From JACCZX01 sp963786295 (GTDB taxonomy: Bacteria; Pseudomonadota; Gammaproteobacteria; Burkholderiales; Burkholderiaceae_F): a DNA stretch of 64,000 nt. The stretch is from the NCBI GenBank assembly GCA_963786295.1, contig CAWAYV010000013.1, positions 1-64,000 on the forward strand. The letters are read 5' to 3'. Position 1 is the first letter of the stretch; each line of letters starts with the position of its first letter. The position numbers and the translations under genes are program-made. The notes beneath the pieces are model-generated. The model saw only the letters and a program-made list of their open reading frames with translations. It ran no database searches and was not told the origin of the DNA. This document shows, in pieces, positions 47,777-55,328 of this stretch.

Positions 47777-48172
47777 ATGCTGAGAGGCGGATGCTTGTGT
47801 GGCGGGATCCGGTACGAGATCGTTGGCCCTGTCGGAGAAGCTCTGTACTGTCATTGCTCGATGTGCCGTAAGTCTCACGGTACAGCTTTCCGGGCAAGGC
47901 TTTCGGTTCCAAAGTCGTCCTTTCGTTTTGTTCAAGGCGAGGACTTGTTGACGAGTTACCGCTCGTCCAAGGACACGATAAGGAGGTTCTGCCGGATATG
48001 CGGTTCAGCGATTGTGAACTCCTGGGACCCCGAGCCAGATAGCTATGGACTGGCCATGGGTTCGCTGGATGATGACCCAGGGGTAAGGCCCTTGCGCCAC
48101 GAATTCGTAGGCTCAAAGGCGCCGTGGTACGAGATCACGGATAGCTTGCCGCAGTATCGGGAGTTTGCTTAA
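47777..48172 (+). CDS. GFA family zinc protein 2
   Basis: 131 residues, ATG behind GGGAG. Cysteine motifs GGCLCGGIRYEIVGP, YCHCSMCRKSHGTAF, FCRICGSAIVNS; the C-terminal APWYEITDSLPQY is typical of the family (proposed substrate-binding loop). Only loosely similar to GFA 1, so not a recent duplicate. A GTTAGCA motif follows 8 bp after its stop. Confidence 0.88.
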   Translation: MLRGGCLCGGIRYEIVGPVGEALYCHCSMCRKSHGTAFRARLSVPKSSFRFVQGEDLLTSYRSSKDTIRRFCRICGSAIVNSWDPEPDSYGLAMGSLDDDPGVRPLRHEFVGSKAPWYEITDSLPQYREFA

Positions 48173-48218
48173 TTCAGGCGTTAGCATCGCAAAAATAGGC
48201 ATCTGTGGAGATACGACA

Positions 48219-48518
48219 ATGGCTCCGGATCCCGTCCCTTCTGCAGTCGCTCATGCACGCTCAGAGACCACCCTGCGTCGACTCTTAGGGGGCATGTCGA
48301 TCTTCACTCTGCTCATGACAGTCCCGCAAGTTCTCACGATCTGGGTTGGTCAACAGGCTGCTGGAGTTTCGGTGTTGTCGTGGAGCGCTTACCTAATCTC
48401 TGCGATTCTGTGGTTCTGGTTTGGAATTCAAAGACGTGACAGGAACATTTATCTGCCGTGCGTGGGTTGGATCGCATTGAATGGCGCTGTGGTTGCAGGA
48501 GCTGTTGTTTATGGCTAG
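48219..48518 (+). CDS. SemiSWEET / PQ-loop small membrane protein
   Basis: 99 residues; ATG 48219 preceded by GGAGAT. Three TM helices: LGGMSIFTLLMTVPQVLTIW (with the PQ motif), GVSVLSWSAYLISAILWFWF and VGWIALNGAVVAGAVVYG. SemiSWEETs dimerise to carry sugars, but short PQ-loop proteins also carry other solutes. Its TAG stop is part of the next attC-like core (GGCTAGC). Confidence 0.8.
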   Translation: MAPDPVPSAVAHARSETTLRRLLGGMSIFTLLMTVPQVLTIWVGQQAAGVSVLSWSAYLISAILWFWFGIQRRDRNIYLPCVGWIALNGAVVAGAVVYG

Positions 48519-48667
48519 CGGTCCACGTGGGGTCATGCGGCTATGCCAGCGTTGTTAGTCAAAGTGTCGACGCACAACCGTGTGTTGCAGCGGACCGACC
48601 AACAGCACCACTGTTGGCTTCCCTCATCGCTTCGCTCCTCCGCGGTCGCTCAACACAAGCGTTAGCC
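48513..48667 (+). repeat. attC-like site, degenerate, 155 bp
   Basis: This starts GGCTAGCG at the SemiSWEET stop codon and ends CGTTAGCC just before the cupin gene; the two are inverse with one mismatch. The inner arms pair less well than in the 53150 site, so it is a tentative attC. Confidence 0.45.
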
Positions 48668-48686
48668 GTCAGAAGGAGTAGTCGTC

Positions 48687-49076
48687 GTGATAGAGAAGAA
48701 ATCGCTAGCCGCCATTCTGAAGCGGGTTACCTACCTGCCCAACCGAACCCCTGAGATGGCATTCAACGGAGGAACCGAGCTAGCGTTCTCGGACGTCGCT
48801 CCGTACCGAAACGGAGCGATCTCTGTTGGTTACTACTCCGGCAACACCGAGTGGGAGCGCCACCCAGGAGGGGACGAGATCGTGATGTCCATTGAAGGAC
48901 GCACGACCCTCGTACTCCTTGTGAACGGCGAGCAGCATCGCGTCGAGCTCAACTCCGGTGAGCTGGTGGTGGTGCCCCAGGGCTACTGGCATCGCTTCGA
49001 AGGCTCCATGGAGCTCAAGGTTCTGGGCGTCACGCCACAGCCGACCGAGCACAGTCTTGACCTACCTGACGCGTAA
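48687..49076 (+). CDS. cupin-domain protein
   Basis: 129 residues from GTG 48687, 8 nt after AAGGAG. Cupin motifs: GGDEIVMSIEGRTTLVLLVN (motif 1, lacking the usual HxH) and SGELVVVPQGYWHRFEGSME (motif 2 with His). Nonenzymatic binding or weak metal binding is possible. Lies 20 bp after the GTTAGCC core, the normal distance from attC to the first start codon in a cassette. Confidence 0.82.
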   Translation: MIEKKSLAAILKRVTYLPNRTPEMAFNGGTELAFSDVAPYRNGAISVGYYSGNTEWERHPGGDEIVMSIEGRTTLVLLVNGEQHRVELNSGELVVVPQGYWHRFEGSMELKVLGVTPQPTEHSLDLPDA

Positions 49077-49186
49077 GAGACGCCGATGACTCTCGGAGAA
49101 TTTGCAATGACAGACTCCAACGGCGATCGACGCTCTGTTCCGGAAGGTTTGGCACTCAGTCACTCCGCGAATCGCTGGAGGTAACT

Positions 49187-49543
49187 ATGAAGCGGTTTCT
49201 AGCCATCTATATCGGCACGCCATCTGCACTTGAAGAGTCCGGGTGGAACCAGTTGGGCGAGGAAAAACGCAAAAAGCTGCAGGAGTCGGGCATGAAAGCG
49301 TGGATGCAGTGGGGCGAAGCCCACAAAGCAGCCATCCTCGATCAGGGGAGCCCCCTCGGGAAGACGAAGCGCGCGAGCTCACAGGGCATTGCGGATACCA
49401 AGAACAACATGACAGGCTACGTAATCCTGCAGGCGGAATCTCACGAAGCCGCTGCAAGGATGTTCGAGAACCATCCACACTTTGCGATCTTCCCCGGCGA
49501 CTCGGTCGAGATCATGGAGTGTCTACCTCTTCCAGGACAGTGA
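49187..49543 (+). CDS. YCII-related protein
   Basis: 118 residues behind GGAGGTAACT. Short alpha/beta ferredoxin-like barrel: RFLAIYIGTPSALEE, GEAHKAAILDQGSPLGKT and GYVILQAESHEAAARMFENHP. YCII proteins are small dimers, some with weak enzymatic roles (lactone or chloro-compound metabolism); the particular role is unknown. A rho-independent terminator follows. Confidence 0.82.
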   Translation: MKRFLAIYIGTPSALEESGWNQLGEEKRKKLQESGMKAWMQWGEAHKAAILDQGSPLGKTKRASSQGIADTKNNMTGYVILQAESHEAAARMFENHPHFAIFPGDSVEIMECLPLPGQ

Positions 49544-49558
49544 GACGGGTTTTATGTC

Positions 49559-49580
49559 GCCCCCAGCGCTGGGGCTTTTT
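49559..49580 (+). terminator. rho-independent terminator
   Basis: Perfect 14-bp palindrome CCCCAGCGCTGGGG followed by CTTTTT, 15 bp after the YCII stop codon. A terminator within a cassette array would isolate the following genes from upstream promoters. Confidence 0.75.
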
Positions 49581-49821
49581 GTCCTCATCACCGTTGATGT
49601 TGCCGCTGATCAGTCCGGGGTCTCGAGGTTCGCGCGTTACCGACGTAACAAGCCGTAGCTGGCAGGGCAACCGGCCGTTAACAAACGTCGCTAATGATGC
49701 AGTCATCCGCGCATCGAGTCACGGCGTTCGTCGCGCCAACTCTTGACGACGGGGAGTAGCGGTTGCCGGAAGCGCACCGGGGGCCGTTATGCCGTACCAA
49801 GTCACTTAGGAGGAACTCGAC

Positions 49822-50451
49822 CTGCAAGAACTCGCAGCCCTTGTCGGCATCATCGCCGCGCTCTCGATTGGTGTCGTTAGCCCGGGCCCCAGTTTCGTCA
49901 TGGTTGCGCGTGTCGCGGTCGCCTCATCGAGATCGCAGGCGCTCGGCGCTGCCCTTGGGATGGGCGCAGGTGGCGTGCTATTCGGTGCCGCAGCCCTGCT
50001 CGGGCTACAGAGCATCTTTCATGCGGTGCCGGCCGTGTACGTAGGGCTCAAGGTCGTGGGCGGCCTGTATCTCTGCTACCTCGGGTTTCTGATTTTCACC
50101 TCGGCCAAACAGCCGCTTCCCGTCACCGATAGCGCCAAGCATCCTGGCACCGCCAACAAATCATTCTGGCTGGGGTTCACTACGCAAGTGAGCAACCCCA
50201 AGACTGCAATCGTCTATGCCAGCGTGTTCGCGGCATTCCTACCGCCACACTTCTCCTTGGCATTCGCCGGGGCGCTCTTGGTCATCGTGTTCCTCGTGGA
50301 GGCAGGCTGGTACGCGTTAGTCGCGCTGCTGCTGTCGTCATCGAGGCCACAGCAGGCTTACCTCTCCTACAAAGCCTGGGTTGACCGAACCGCCGGGGCT
50401 GTTATGTTCGCCCTGGGTATGAAACTCGTCACTAGTGCCACCAAACCATAG
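49822..50451 (+). CDS. LysE/RhtB family amino-acid exporter, probable CTG start
   Basis: 209 residues. Six TM segments: VGIIAALSIGVVSPGPSFVM (with the PGPS motif of LysE), GAALGMGAGGVLFGAAALLG, KVVGGLYLCYLGFLIFTSAK, FWLGFTTQVSNPKTAIVYAS, GALLVIVFLVEAGWYALVAL and a last C-terminal helix. The first ATG (49900) is inside TM1. AGGAGG lies 8 nt before CTG 49822, giving LQELAALVGIIAALSIG, so CTG is the likely start. The upstream 240 bp (49581-49821) hold no gene or clear attC. Confidence 0.88.
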   Translation: MQELAALVGIIAALSIGVVSPGPSFVMVARVAVASSRSQALGAALGMGAGGVLFGAAALLGLQSIFHAVPAVYVGLKVVGGLYLCYLGFLIFTSAKQPLPVTDSAKHPGTANKSFWLGFTTQVSNPKTAIVYASVFAAFLPPHFSLAFAGALLVIVFLVEAGWYALVALLLSSSRPQQAYLSYKAWVDRTAGAVMFALGMKLVTSATKP

Positions 50452-50464
50452 GCTGCCAAATGCG

Positions 50465-50854
50465 ATGAGCGCACGGCAAACCTACCAAGGCTCCTGCCAC
50501 TGCGGCCGAGTCTCCTTTGAACTGGACGCGCAGCTCGACTTCGTCATTGAGTGCAGCTGCTCGCTATGCCGCCGAGTCGGTGCCTTGTGGCACGGCGCTT
50601 CTGACTCGAACTTTCGCATCGCCGCCGGAGTGAACGAACTAACGCTTTATCAGTTCAACACAATGACGGCCAAACACTATTCTTGCCGGCATTGTGGTGT
50701 CCATCCATTTTCCCGCCCACGCCTCGATCCAAGCGCATGGGCGGTCAATGTTCGCTGCATCGACGGCATTGATGTCTCGTCCCTTCCTTTGAGACGCTTC
50801 GACGGCGCGAACTGGGAAGAGGCGGCAAAGGCGCTGTATGCGCAGCGCAAGTAG
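50465..50854 (+). CDS. GFA family zinc protein 3
   Basis: 129 residues from ATG 50465 (14 bp after LysE). Cysteine motifs: GSCHCGRVSFELD, ECSCSLCRRVGALW, SCRHCGVHPFSRP. C-terminal FDGANWEEAAKALYA is typical of GFA proteins of this subtype (NWE). A clear attC-like site begins 10 bp after the stop. Confidence 0.88.
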   Translation: MSARQTYQGSCHCGRVSFELDAQLDFVIECSCSLCRRVGALWHGASDSNFRIAAGVNELTLYQFNTMTAKHYSCRHCGVHPFSRPRLDPSAWAVNVRCIDGIDVSSLPLRRFDGANWEEAAKALYAQRK

Positions 50855-50863
50855 CAAGATGCG

Positions 50864-50932
50864 ACCTAACGCTTCTTTGCACATGACGTGCTCAAGCTGG
50901 CTTCTTCTCTTCGTCTCTCCGAAGCGTGGGCT
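50864..50932 (+). repeat. attC-like site, 69 bp, R' core damaged
   Basis: The left arm ACCTAACGCTTC (R'' core ACCTAAC fits RYYYAAC) is inverse to the right arm GAAGCGTGGGC, where GAAGCGTTGGGC or similar is expected; one T seems missing. Between them another TGACGTGCTCAAGC stretch fills the loop. Confidence 0.5.
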
Positions 50933-50977
50933 GAAACAGTTTGGGGCTTATGTCGACGGACACCTGATCGGTCGCTC

Positions 50978-51496
50978 ATGGGAACAGGGCTCGGGAGCAA
51001 ACAAGGACGAGGGCATACAAGCCAGGACCCCGCGCTGTTGCGCCGCCTGCTGCGCGCGAAGGACCGGATGGACGCCGCCTCGCACGAGGAGTGGCCCGTC
51101 CGGCGGCTGGCGCGCGTGAGCCACGTCTCCGAGGCGCACTTCGCGCGAGCGTTCAAGGAAGCGTTCGGCGTTCCCCCGCACCGCTATCTGCTCACGCGGC
51201 GCATCGAGAAGGCCACGGCGCTGCTCCGCGACACCGAGCTGTCCATTACCGAGATCGCGTTCGAGACGGGCTGGTCCAGCCTCGGAACGTTCACGCGCAC
51301 CTTCCGCGACATCACCGGCGAGACCCCGGGTGAGCTCCGGGCGCGCGAGAAGGCCGCGCCGCACGAGCTCGAGCATGTGCCGGGCTGCTGGCTCAGCGCC
51401 GCGCACCGCCCCGACCTCACCATCGCAGTTTCGGAGAAGCGGCGACAGGACGCGGTCGATACAGTCGCCTCCGACGAAAAAACGGAGGTCCCATGA
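50978..51496 (+). CDS. AraC family transcriptional regulator
   Basis: About 172 residues; the start is uncertain (ATG 50978 chosen; no clear binding site). Two helix-turn-helix motifs: WPVRRLARVSHVSEAHFARA, FKEAFGVPPHRYLLTRRIEK and LSITEIAFETGWSSLGTFTR, TFRDITGETPGELRA. No ligand domain. Overlaps the next gene by ATGA. Together with the following VOC and DUF1801 genes it is more GC-rich than the flanking cassettes and looks like a regulated operon of different origin. Confidence 0.85.
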   Translation: MGTGLGSKQGRGHTSQDPALLRRLLRAKDRMDAASHEEWPVRRLARVSHVSEAHFARAFKEAFGVPPHRYLLTRRIEKATALLRDTELSITEIAFETGWSSLGTFTRTFRDITGETPGELRAREKAAPHELEHVPGCWLSAAHRPDLTIAVSEKRRQDAVDTVASDEKTEVP

Positions 51497-52173
51497 GCCA
51501 AGGTGTCAATGTTGTCGGTCTGTACGTCCGCGATCAGGACGAAGCGCTCGAGTTCTATGTCGAGAAGCTCGGATTCCGCGTCCACACCGACGCGCGAAAC
51601 GGCGATTACCGCTGGCTCACGGTGCAGCACCCGGACCAGCCGTCGTTCCAGCTCGGCCTGTTCACGCCGGGGCCACCGGTGCACGACGCGGCGACCGCGC
51701 AGACGCTGCGCGAGATCGTCGCGAAGGGCACCATGCCGCCGCTCGTGCTCATCGTCGACGACTGCCGCGCCGCCTGCGAGCGGATGCGCGCACGTGGTGT
51801 CGAATTTACGCAGGAACCGATCGATCGCTACGGCACCGTCGACGCCGGCTTCCGCGACCCGTCGGGCAACGGGTGGAAGATGATCCAGACGCGGCGAGCT
51901 GCCGGCATGAGCGGTGCGCGCTACTTTTCAGAGGAGAAACCAATGAACGCGAGCAAATGGATTCGACAGTTCCACCGCTGGACGTCCATGGCTTTCACGC
52001 TGTCCGTCATCGCCACGTTCATCGCCCTGGCACAGGAGCAGCCGGTCGTGTGGGTGTCCTACGTGCCGCTGTTCCCACTCGCGTTGCTCCTGTTGACCGG
52101 TCTGTACTTGTTCGCGCTGCCGTACGTCAGCCAGTGGCGCAGCGGGCGACGCACCGTCGCGGCTCAGGAGTGA
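51493..52173 (+). CDS. VOC protein fused in frame to a small membrane protein
   Basis: 226 residues. Residues 1-135 form a complete VOC domain (VVGLYVRDQDEALEFYVEKL, FQLGLFTPGPPVH, FRDPSGNGWKMIQT). Residues 151-226 start again with MNASKWIRQFHRWTSMAFTL and contain two TM helices. An AGAGGAG motif lies just before that internal ATG (51943), so the membrane part is probably also translated alone, and a VOC stop codon may have been lost. Coupled to the AraC gene (ATGA) and 5 bp before DUF1801. Confidence 0.8.
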   Translation: MSQGVNVVGLYVRDQDEALEFYVEKLGFRVHTDARNGDYRWLTVQHPDQPSFQLGLFTPGPPVHDAATAQTLREIVAKGTMPPLVLIVDDCRAACERMRARGVEFTQEPIDRYGTVDAGFRDPSGNGWKMIQTRRAAGMSGARYFSEEKPMNASKWIRQFHRWTSMAFTLSVIATFIALAQEQPVVWVSYVPLFPLALLLLTGLYLFALPYVSQWRSGRRTVAAQE

Positions 52174-52178
52174 ACACC

Positions 52179-52694
52179 ATGGCCGTCAAGTCCACGAAGA
52201 AGGCCGCGGCGAAGAAGACCGCGAGCACGAGCGCATCGAAGCGAATCGACCAGCGCATCGCGGATCTCGGCGATTGGCGAGGCGAGCGGTTGGCCGAAAT
52301 TCGAAAGCTCATCCACGAGGTCGACCCCGCGGTGGTCGAGGAATGGAAGTGGATGGGCACGCCCGTCTGGTCGCACGCGGGGATGTACGCGCTGGCCAAC
52401 GCGCACAAGGACAAGGTGAAGCTCACGTTCTTCCACGGCGCGAAGCTGCCCGACCCGAAGAAGCTCTTCAACGCAGGGCTGACCGGGGGCAAATGGCGGG
52501 CGATCGATCTTCGCGAGGGCGACAGGATCGACAAGGCCGCGCTCAAGGCGTTGCTGCGCGAGGCGGTGGTTTACAACACCACAGCACTCGGTACCAAAGA
52601 GCAAAGGTTCGAGAGCCTAGCCAAGGCCCCGTTAGGCGAAGATGTCGTGATATGCCCATTCGGCAGGCTACGCGAGATGACGCAGTTGATCTGA
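52179..52694 (+). CDS. DUF1801 (YdhG-like) protein with read-through C-terminus
   Basis: 171 residues. Lys/Ala-rich N-terminal tail, then a DUF1801 domain: IDQRIADLGDWRGERLAEIR, EEWKWMGTPVWSHAGMYALA, LTFFHGAKLPDPKKLFNAGL, KWRAIDLREGDRIDKAALKA. From about residue 132 the frame runs into the next cassette (NTTALGTKEQRFESLAKAPL...), crossing a GTTAGGC core at 52631. So the natural C-terminus was probably cut by a cassette junction. Family function unknown; some members have been linked to iron handling. Confidence 0.8.
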   Translation: MAVKSTKKAAAKKTASTSASKRIDQRIADLGDWRGERLAEIRKLIHEVDPAVVEEWKWMGTPVWSHAGMYALANAHKDKVKLTFFHGAKLPDPKKLFNAGLTGGKWRAIDLREGDRIDKAALKALLREAVVYNTTALGTKEQRFESLAKAPLGEDVVICPFGRLREMTQLI

Positions 52695-53155
52695 TTTCGC
52701 TATTCGAAGCCCTGTACACGGAAACGAAGTACATGCTGATGGAGCCAGGGGAATCGACGCTCGACGACACCACTTTGGCTAATCGCATCGACAATGGCGC
52801 AAGCGCGCACACTGAGATCTGGTTCGTTTCAACAACGGACGAAGGTCTGAACGGTTTCGTGTATGGACGGCGTGGCGCGGCGCGCCGAAATCGCCACTCG
52901 CTCTACTTGGTAATGGGAGTACGCAAGGCTGCATGGGGCCACGGCACAGGCGGAGCGTTGTTGCAATCGATCGAGCGTTGGGCTATCGCGTCGGCTATTC
53001 ACCGGTTGGAACTAACAGTCATTTCTTCAAACGAGCGCGCCATTCGCACGTACCGCCGCGGCGGGTTCGTTCCCGAGGGAACGAAGCGGCATTCGCTATT
53101 GGTTGATGGGAGCTATGTCGATGAGCTCTACATGTCGAAGCTGCTTTCGCCCTAA
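52652..53155 (+). CDS. GNAT family acetyltransferase 1
   Basis: 167 residues from ATG 52652, 14 bp after the core GTTAGGC. N-acetyltransferase signatures: IRQATRDDAVDLISLFEALY, LYLVMGVRKAAWGHGTGGAL (motif A, Q/R-x-x-G-x-G/A), LELTVISSNERAIRTYRRGG and FVPEGTKRHSLLVDGSYVDE. Acceptor unknown; protein and small-molecule GNATs are common cassette genes. The TAA stop (53153-53155) is part of the attC core CCCTAAC, as expected for a cassette gene. Confidence 0.88.
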   Translation: MPIRQATRDDAVDLISLFEALYTETKYMLMEPGESTLDDTTLANRIDNGASAHTEIWFVSTTDEGLNGFVYGRRGAARRNRHSLYLVMGVRKAAWGHGTGGALLQSIERWAIASAIHRLELTVISSNERAIRTYRRGGFVPEGTKRHSLLVDGSYVDELYMSKLLSP

Positions 53156-53239
53156 CCCCGCGTTCGAGCGGACCCGCCGGCAAGCACCCTCTTCTTCCGC
53201 ATGGTTGAGGCGGCGGACCGCTCAGCTCGGACGTTAGGC
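53150..53239 (+). repeat. integron attC site, 90 bp, best in the window
   Basis: Cores CCCTAAC and GTTAGGC; inner arms GAGCGGACCCGCCGG and GGCGGCGGACCGCTC pair with one mismatch; the loop contains CTTCTTCCG. Strongly similar to the minus-strand attC at 10048-10137. It begins on the GNAT stop codon and ends 18 bp before the EamA start. Confidence 0.85.
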
Positions 53240-53257
53240 CGCGACGTAGGAGGCGCC

Positions 53258-54199
53258 GTGGAGGGGAAGCCAGCCCCGCTGCATATGGGCACACGAGAGT
53301 GGCTATTGCTCGGCACGCTTTCCATTCTCTGGGGATGCTCCTTCTTGTTTGTCGAGTTGGCCCTACGGGACATACCTGTGTTTACCGTCGCCTTGGGAAG
53401 GACGGGGATTGCGGCAGCCTTTCTGCTTTTGCTGCTGGCCGCTACACGCTCGCCGCTCCTTCCTTTGTTACAACGCTGGAGGGAGTTCATTCTTCTCGGC
53501 GCTTTGCGTGCGGCAATTCCCATGTCCTTGATCGTGTGGGCGCAGACGCGGATCGACAGCGGTGTCGCCGGAATCCTCAATTCGACATCGCCCCTGTTCA
53601 CGATGGTCATCGCACACGTACTGACCACCGACGATCGGTTGACCCGGCAGAAGGTGATTGGATGCCTGATTGGCATGGTTGGTGTCATTGTGATGATCGG
53701 CATGGAATTTCTATCAGAACTCGGAAGTGGAATCGCCGGGCAGCTTGCAATGCTGGGCGCGACATGCAGTTATGGCTTCGCCGCCGTTTATGGCAGGCGG
53801 TTTGACACTGGGTCAAACACGGCGTCCGCCGCCGGCATGTTGTGCGGCGCCACGTTGCTGATTCTCCCGCTTGCTCTTGTCATCGATCGTCCCTGGACAT
53901 TAAGTCCGGGTGTGCATTCGATCAGCGCCCTCTTCGGTCTCGCGCTTCTCAGCACTGCCATTGCTTTCGTCGTGTGGTTCAGATTGATCACTACCGCTGG
54001 CCCCAGCAACACTTCGCTCGTGACGTTCCTGATTCCATTTACTGCGCTGGGGTTTGGCATACTGCTACTAGGAGAGAAGCCGTCCTTGGGCTCGCTTCTT
54101 GGGCTTGTCATCATTCTTGTCGGATTGGCCGTCACGCAGCTCACGTCGTCTCGGCCTAGCAATAGTGTGCAGCCGACGCCTGCAAGCGGGCGCGGCTGA
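53258..54199 (+). CDS. EamA (DMT) family transporter
   Basis: 313 residues from GTG 53258, just after TAGGAGG. Ten TM helices in two EamA repeats: WLLLGTLSILWGCSFLFVEL, AAIPMSLIVWAQTRI, VIGCLIGMVGVIVMIGMEFL and, in the second half, LFGLALLSTAIAFVVWFRLI, FLIPFTALGFGILLLGEKPS. Metabolite exporter of unknown substrate. The last 15 residues (NSVQPTPASGRG) are encoded by the following attC, a common feature of cassette genes. Confidence 0.9.
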   Translation: MEGKPAPLHMGTREWLLLGTLSILWGCSFLFVELALRDIPVFTVALGRTGIAAAFLLLLLAATRSPLLPLLQRWREFILLGALRAAIPMSLIVWAQTRIDSGVAGILNSTSPLFTMVIAHVLTTDDRLTRQKVIGCLIGMVGVIVMIGMEFLSELGSGIAGQLAMLGATCSYGFAAVYGRRFDTGSNTASAAGMLCGATLLILPLALVIDRPWTLSPGVHSISALFGLALLSTAIAFVVWFRLITTAGPSNTSLVTFLIPFTALGFGILLLGEKPSLGSLLGLVIILVGLAVTQLTSSRPSNSVQPTPASGRG

Positions 54200-54219
54200 C
54201 GCCAACGCCAACGTTAGCC
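54154..54219 (+). repeat. attC-like site, 66 bp
   Basis: Cores GCCTAGC (one mismatch to RYYYAAC) and GTTAGCC; inner arms CAGCCG and CGGCTG pair. It overlaps the 3' end of the EamA gene. A GACTAAC motif at 54258 may be another remnant. Confidence 0.6.
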
Positions 54220-54289
54220 GGCATGAACGACGTGTTCGTGGATATCCAGGCAGTTCGGACTAACGCTTTGCCCAGCAGCGAGGGACACG

Positions 54290-54670
54290 ATGACTGTGCA
54301 CGATGAGCGCCCATCGGTAGGTGTGGCCCATGTCGTACTTCGCACGGACCGCATGGAAGAATCCGCTCGGTTTATGCGGACGATCGGGATGCGTCCCATC
54401 TTCGACGGGCCTAGTGTGTCTGTGTATGAGATGCGTGGTGGTACGCATCTGTTGTTGATGCATGAAGACAAGGTTGCCGCGGGGGATGCTGCGTTTGATC
54501 TAATGGTTGATGATCTACATGCGACGCATCAGCTGCTCGCTTCCCTGGGATACTCTCCATCACCCATTGAAGCCCGCGCGGCAATTCATCATGAGGTCTT
54601 CACGGTCCGTGAGCCTGCTGGGCATGTCATCACCTTCTTTTCAAGCCACGCATCGGGCAAGCCCATATGA
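54290..54670 (+). CDS. VOC superfamily protein 2
   Basis: 126 residues, ATG 54290 after GAGGGACACG. Single VOC chain: GVAHVVLRTDRMEESARFMR, SVYEMRGGTHLLLMHEDK, FDLMVDDLHATHQLLASLGY, HEVFTVREPAGHVITFFSSH. Metal-ligand positions (H14, H/E near the ends) are plausible. Unrelated to VOC 1 in sequence beyond the fold. Confidence 0.82.
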   Translation: MTVHDERPSVGVAHVVLRTDRMEESARFMRTIGMRPIFDGPSVSVYEMRGGTHLLLMHEDKVAAGDAAFDLMVDDLHATHQLLASLGYSPSPIEARAAIHHEVFTVREPAGHVITFFSSHASGKPI

Positions 54671-54754
54671 GTCGCAGCTTGGTGCCAAGAATGCACTGCC
54701 CTCATTCGCTCTGAGCGCATTGGCGTAGCAACTCACTCACGATTGGCACCTCAC

Positions 54755-54826
54755 ATGTTGAAACGACTTGGAGTCCTTGCAGCTTTCCTGATCGCCTCCT
54801 TTTCAACTGCGGCCACTGCGGTCTAA
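54755..54826 (+). CDS. signal-peptide-only stub
   Basis: 23 residues: LKRLGVLAAFLIASFSTAAT then AV and TAA. This is a perfect Sec signal peptide ending at its cleavage region, directly at the attC core GTCTAAC. It looks like the start of a secreted-protein gene whose body was deleted. Whether it is expressed is unknown. Confidence 0.4.
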   Translation: MLKRLGVLAAFLIASFSTAATAV

Positions 54827-54839
54827 CCCTTCGTTGAGC
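54821..54839 (+). repeat. collapsed attC (both cores, loop deleted)
   Basis: GTCTAAC, five bases, then GTTGAGC: both cores match the consensus but only 5 bp separate them. Either the hairpin was deleted or two half-sites were joined. Confidence 0.45.
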
Positions 54840-54842
54840 GTC

Positions 54843-55328
54843 ATGAGCAAGTGCGCCACTTCCGAGGAGGCATTGGCCTTCGTCCGGGAACACGGCGTCG
54901 TCCTGGTGTCAGCCAAAGGCACCGTCCCTCGCCTCACAGAGGCCATCGTCGGGGAGCCAATCAAGGGCAGTTGGTGGGCGCACCCGCAAAGCCATCACAT
55001 CTTCACAGTCCTCGCGGCTGTCACCGATTCCGAGCAAGTGCTCGTTTGCCGGCTCATCAATGGCAAAGTCACGCTGGTTCATCGGCGGCTCTGGCCATCG
55101 CTGATTCGGCTCGCCGCTCGTTTCGCGCCTGAGCAGCTGGCCAAAGTGCGAGAGGAGCACACCGCATCCGGTCGTCATGTAAGTCACGAGGTACCGTTCC
55201 CGCAGTGGGTGCCTCCGGACGTTTTGGAGCAAGCCAGAAGCACGAGTGAGAACGAGGCACTTGCTGTCTTCGGGGCTTGGCCGGCGCCATCAGGAACGCC
55301 AAGCAACCGGGTTCGCCCTCCAAAATGA
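54843..55328 (+). CDS. conserved protein of unknown function
   Basis: 161 residues from ATG 54843, 3 bp after the GTTGAGC core. No signal or TM. Segments: ALAFVREHGVVLVSAKGTVP, RLTEAIVGEPIKGSWWAHPQ, SEQVLVCRLINGKVTLVHRR and VSHEVPFPQWVPPDVLEQAR. The pattern (KG.VPRLTEAI.GE.I.GSWWAHP..) looks like a widespread bacterial family I cannot name; a winged-helix-like fold is possible. Coupled to the next gene by ATGA. Confidence 0.7.
   Translation: MSKCATSEEALAFVREHGVVLVSAKGTVPRLTEAIVGEPIKGSWWAHPQSHHIFTVLAAVTDSEQVLVCRLINGKVTLVHRRLWPSLIRLAARFAPEQLAKVREEHTASGRHVSHEVPFPQWVPPDVLEQARSTSENEALAVFGAWPAPSGTPSNRVRPPK

Noticed and set aside
51330..52178. Plus-strand frame joining the AraC/VOC region to DUF1801 as one 454-residue protein
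   Set aside because: The part before 52179 is an out-of-frame reading of AraC and VOC; DUF1801 starts at its own ATG.
54680..54754. Inverted GGTGCCAA / TTGGCACC after VOC 2 as a further attC
   Set aside because: No RYYYAAC/GTTRRRY cores flank it; the pairing is only 8 bp.
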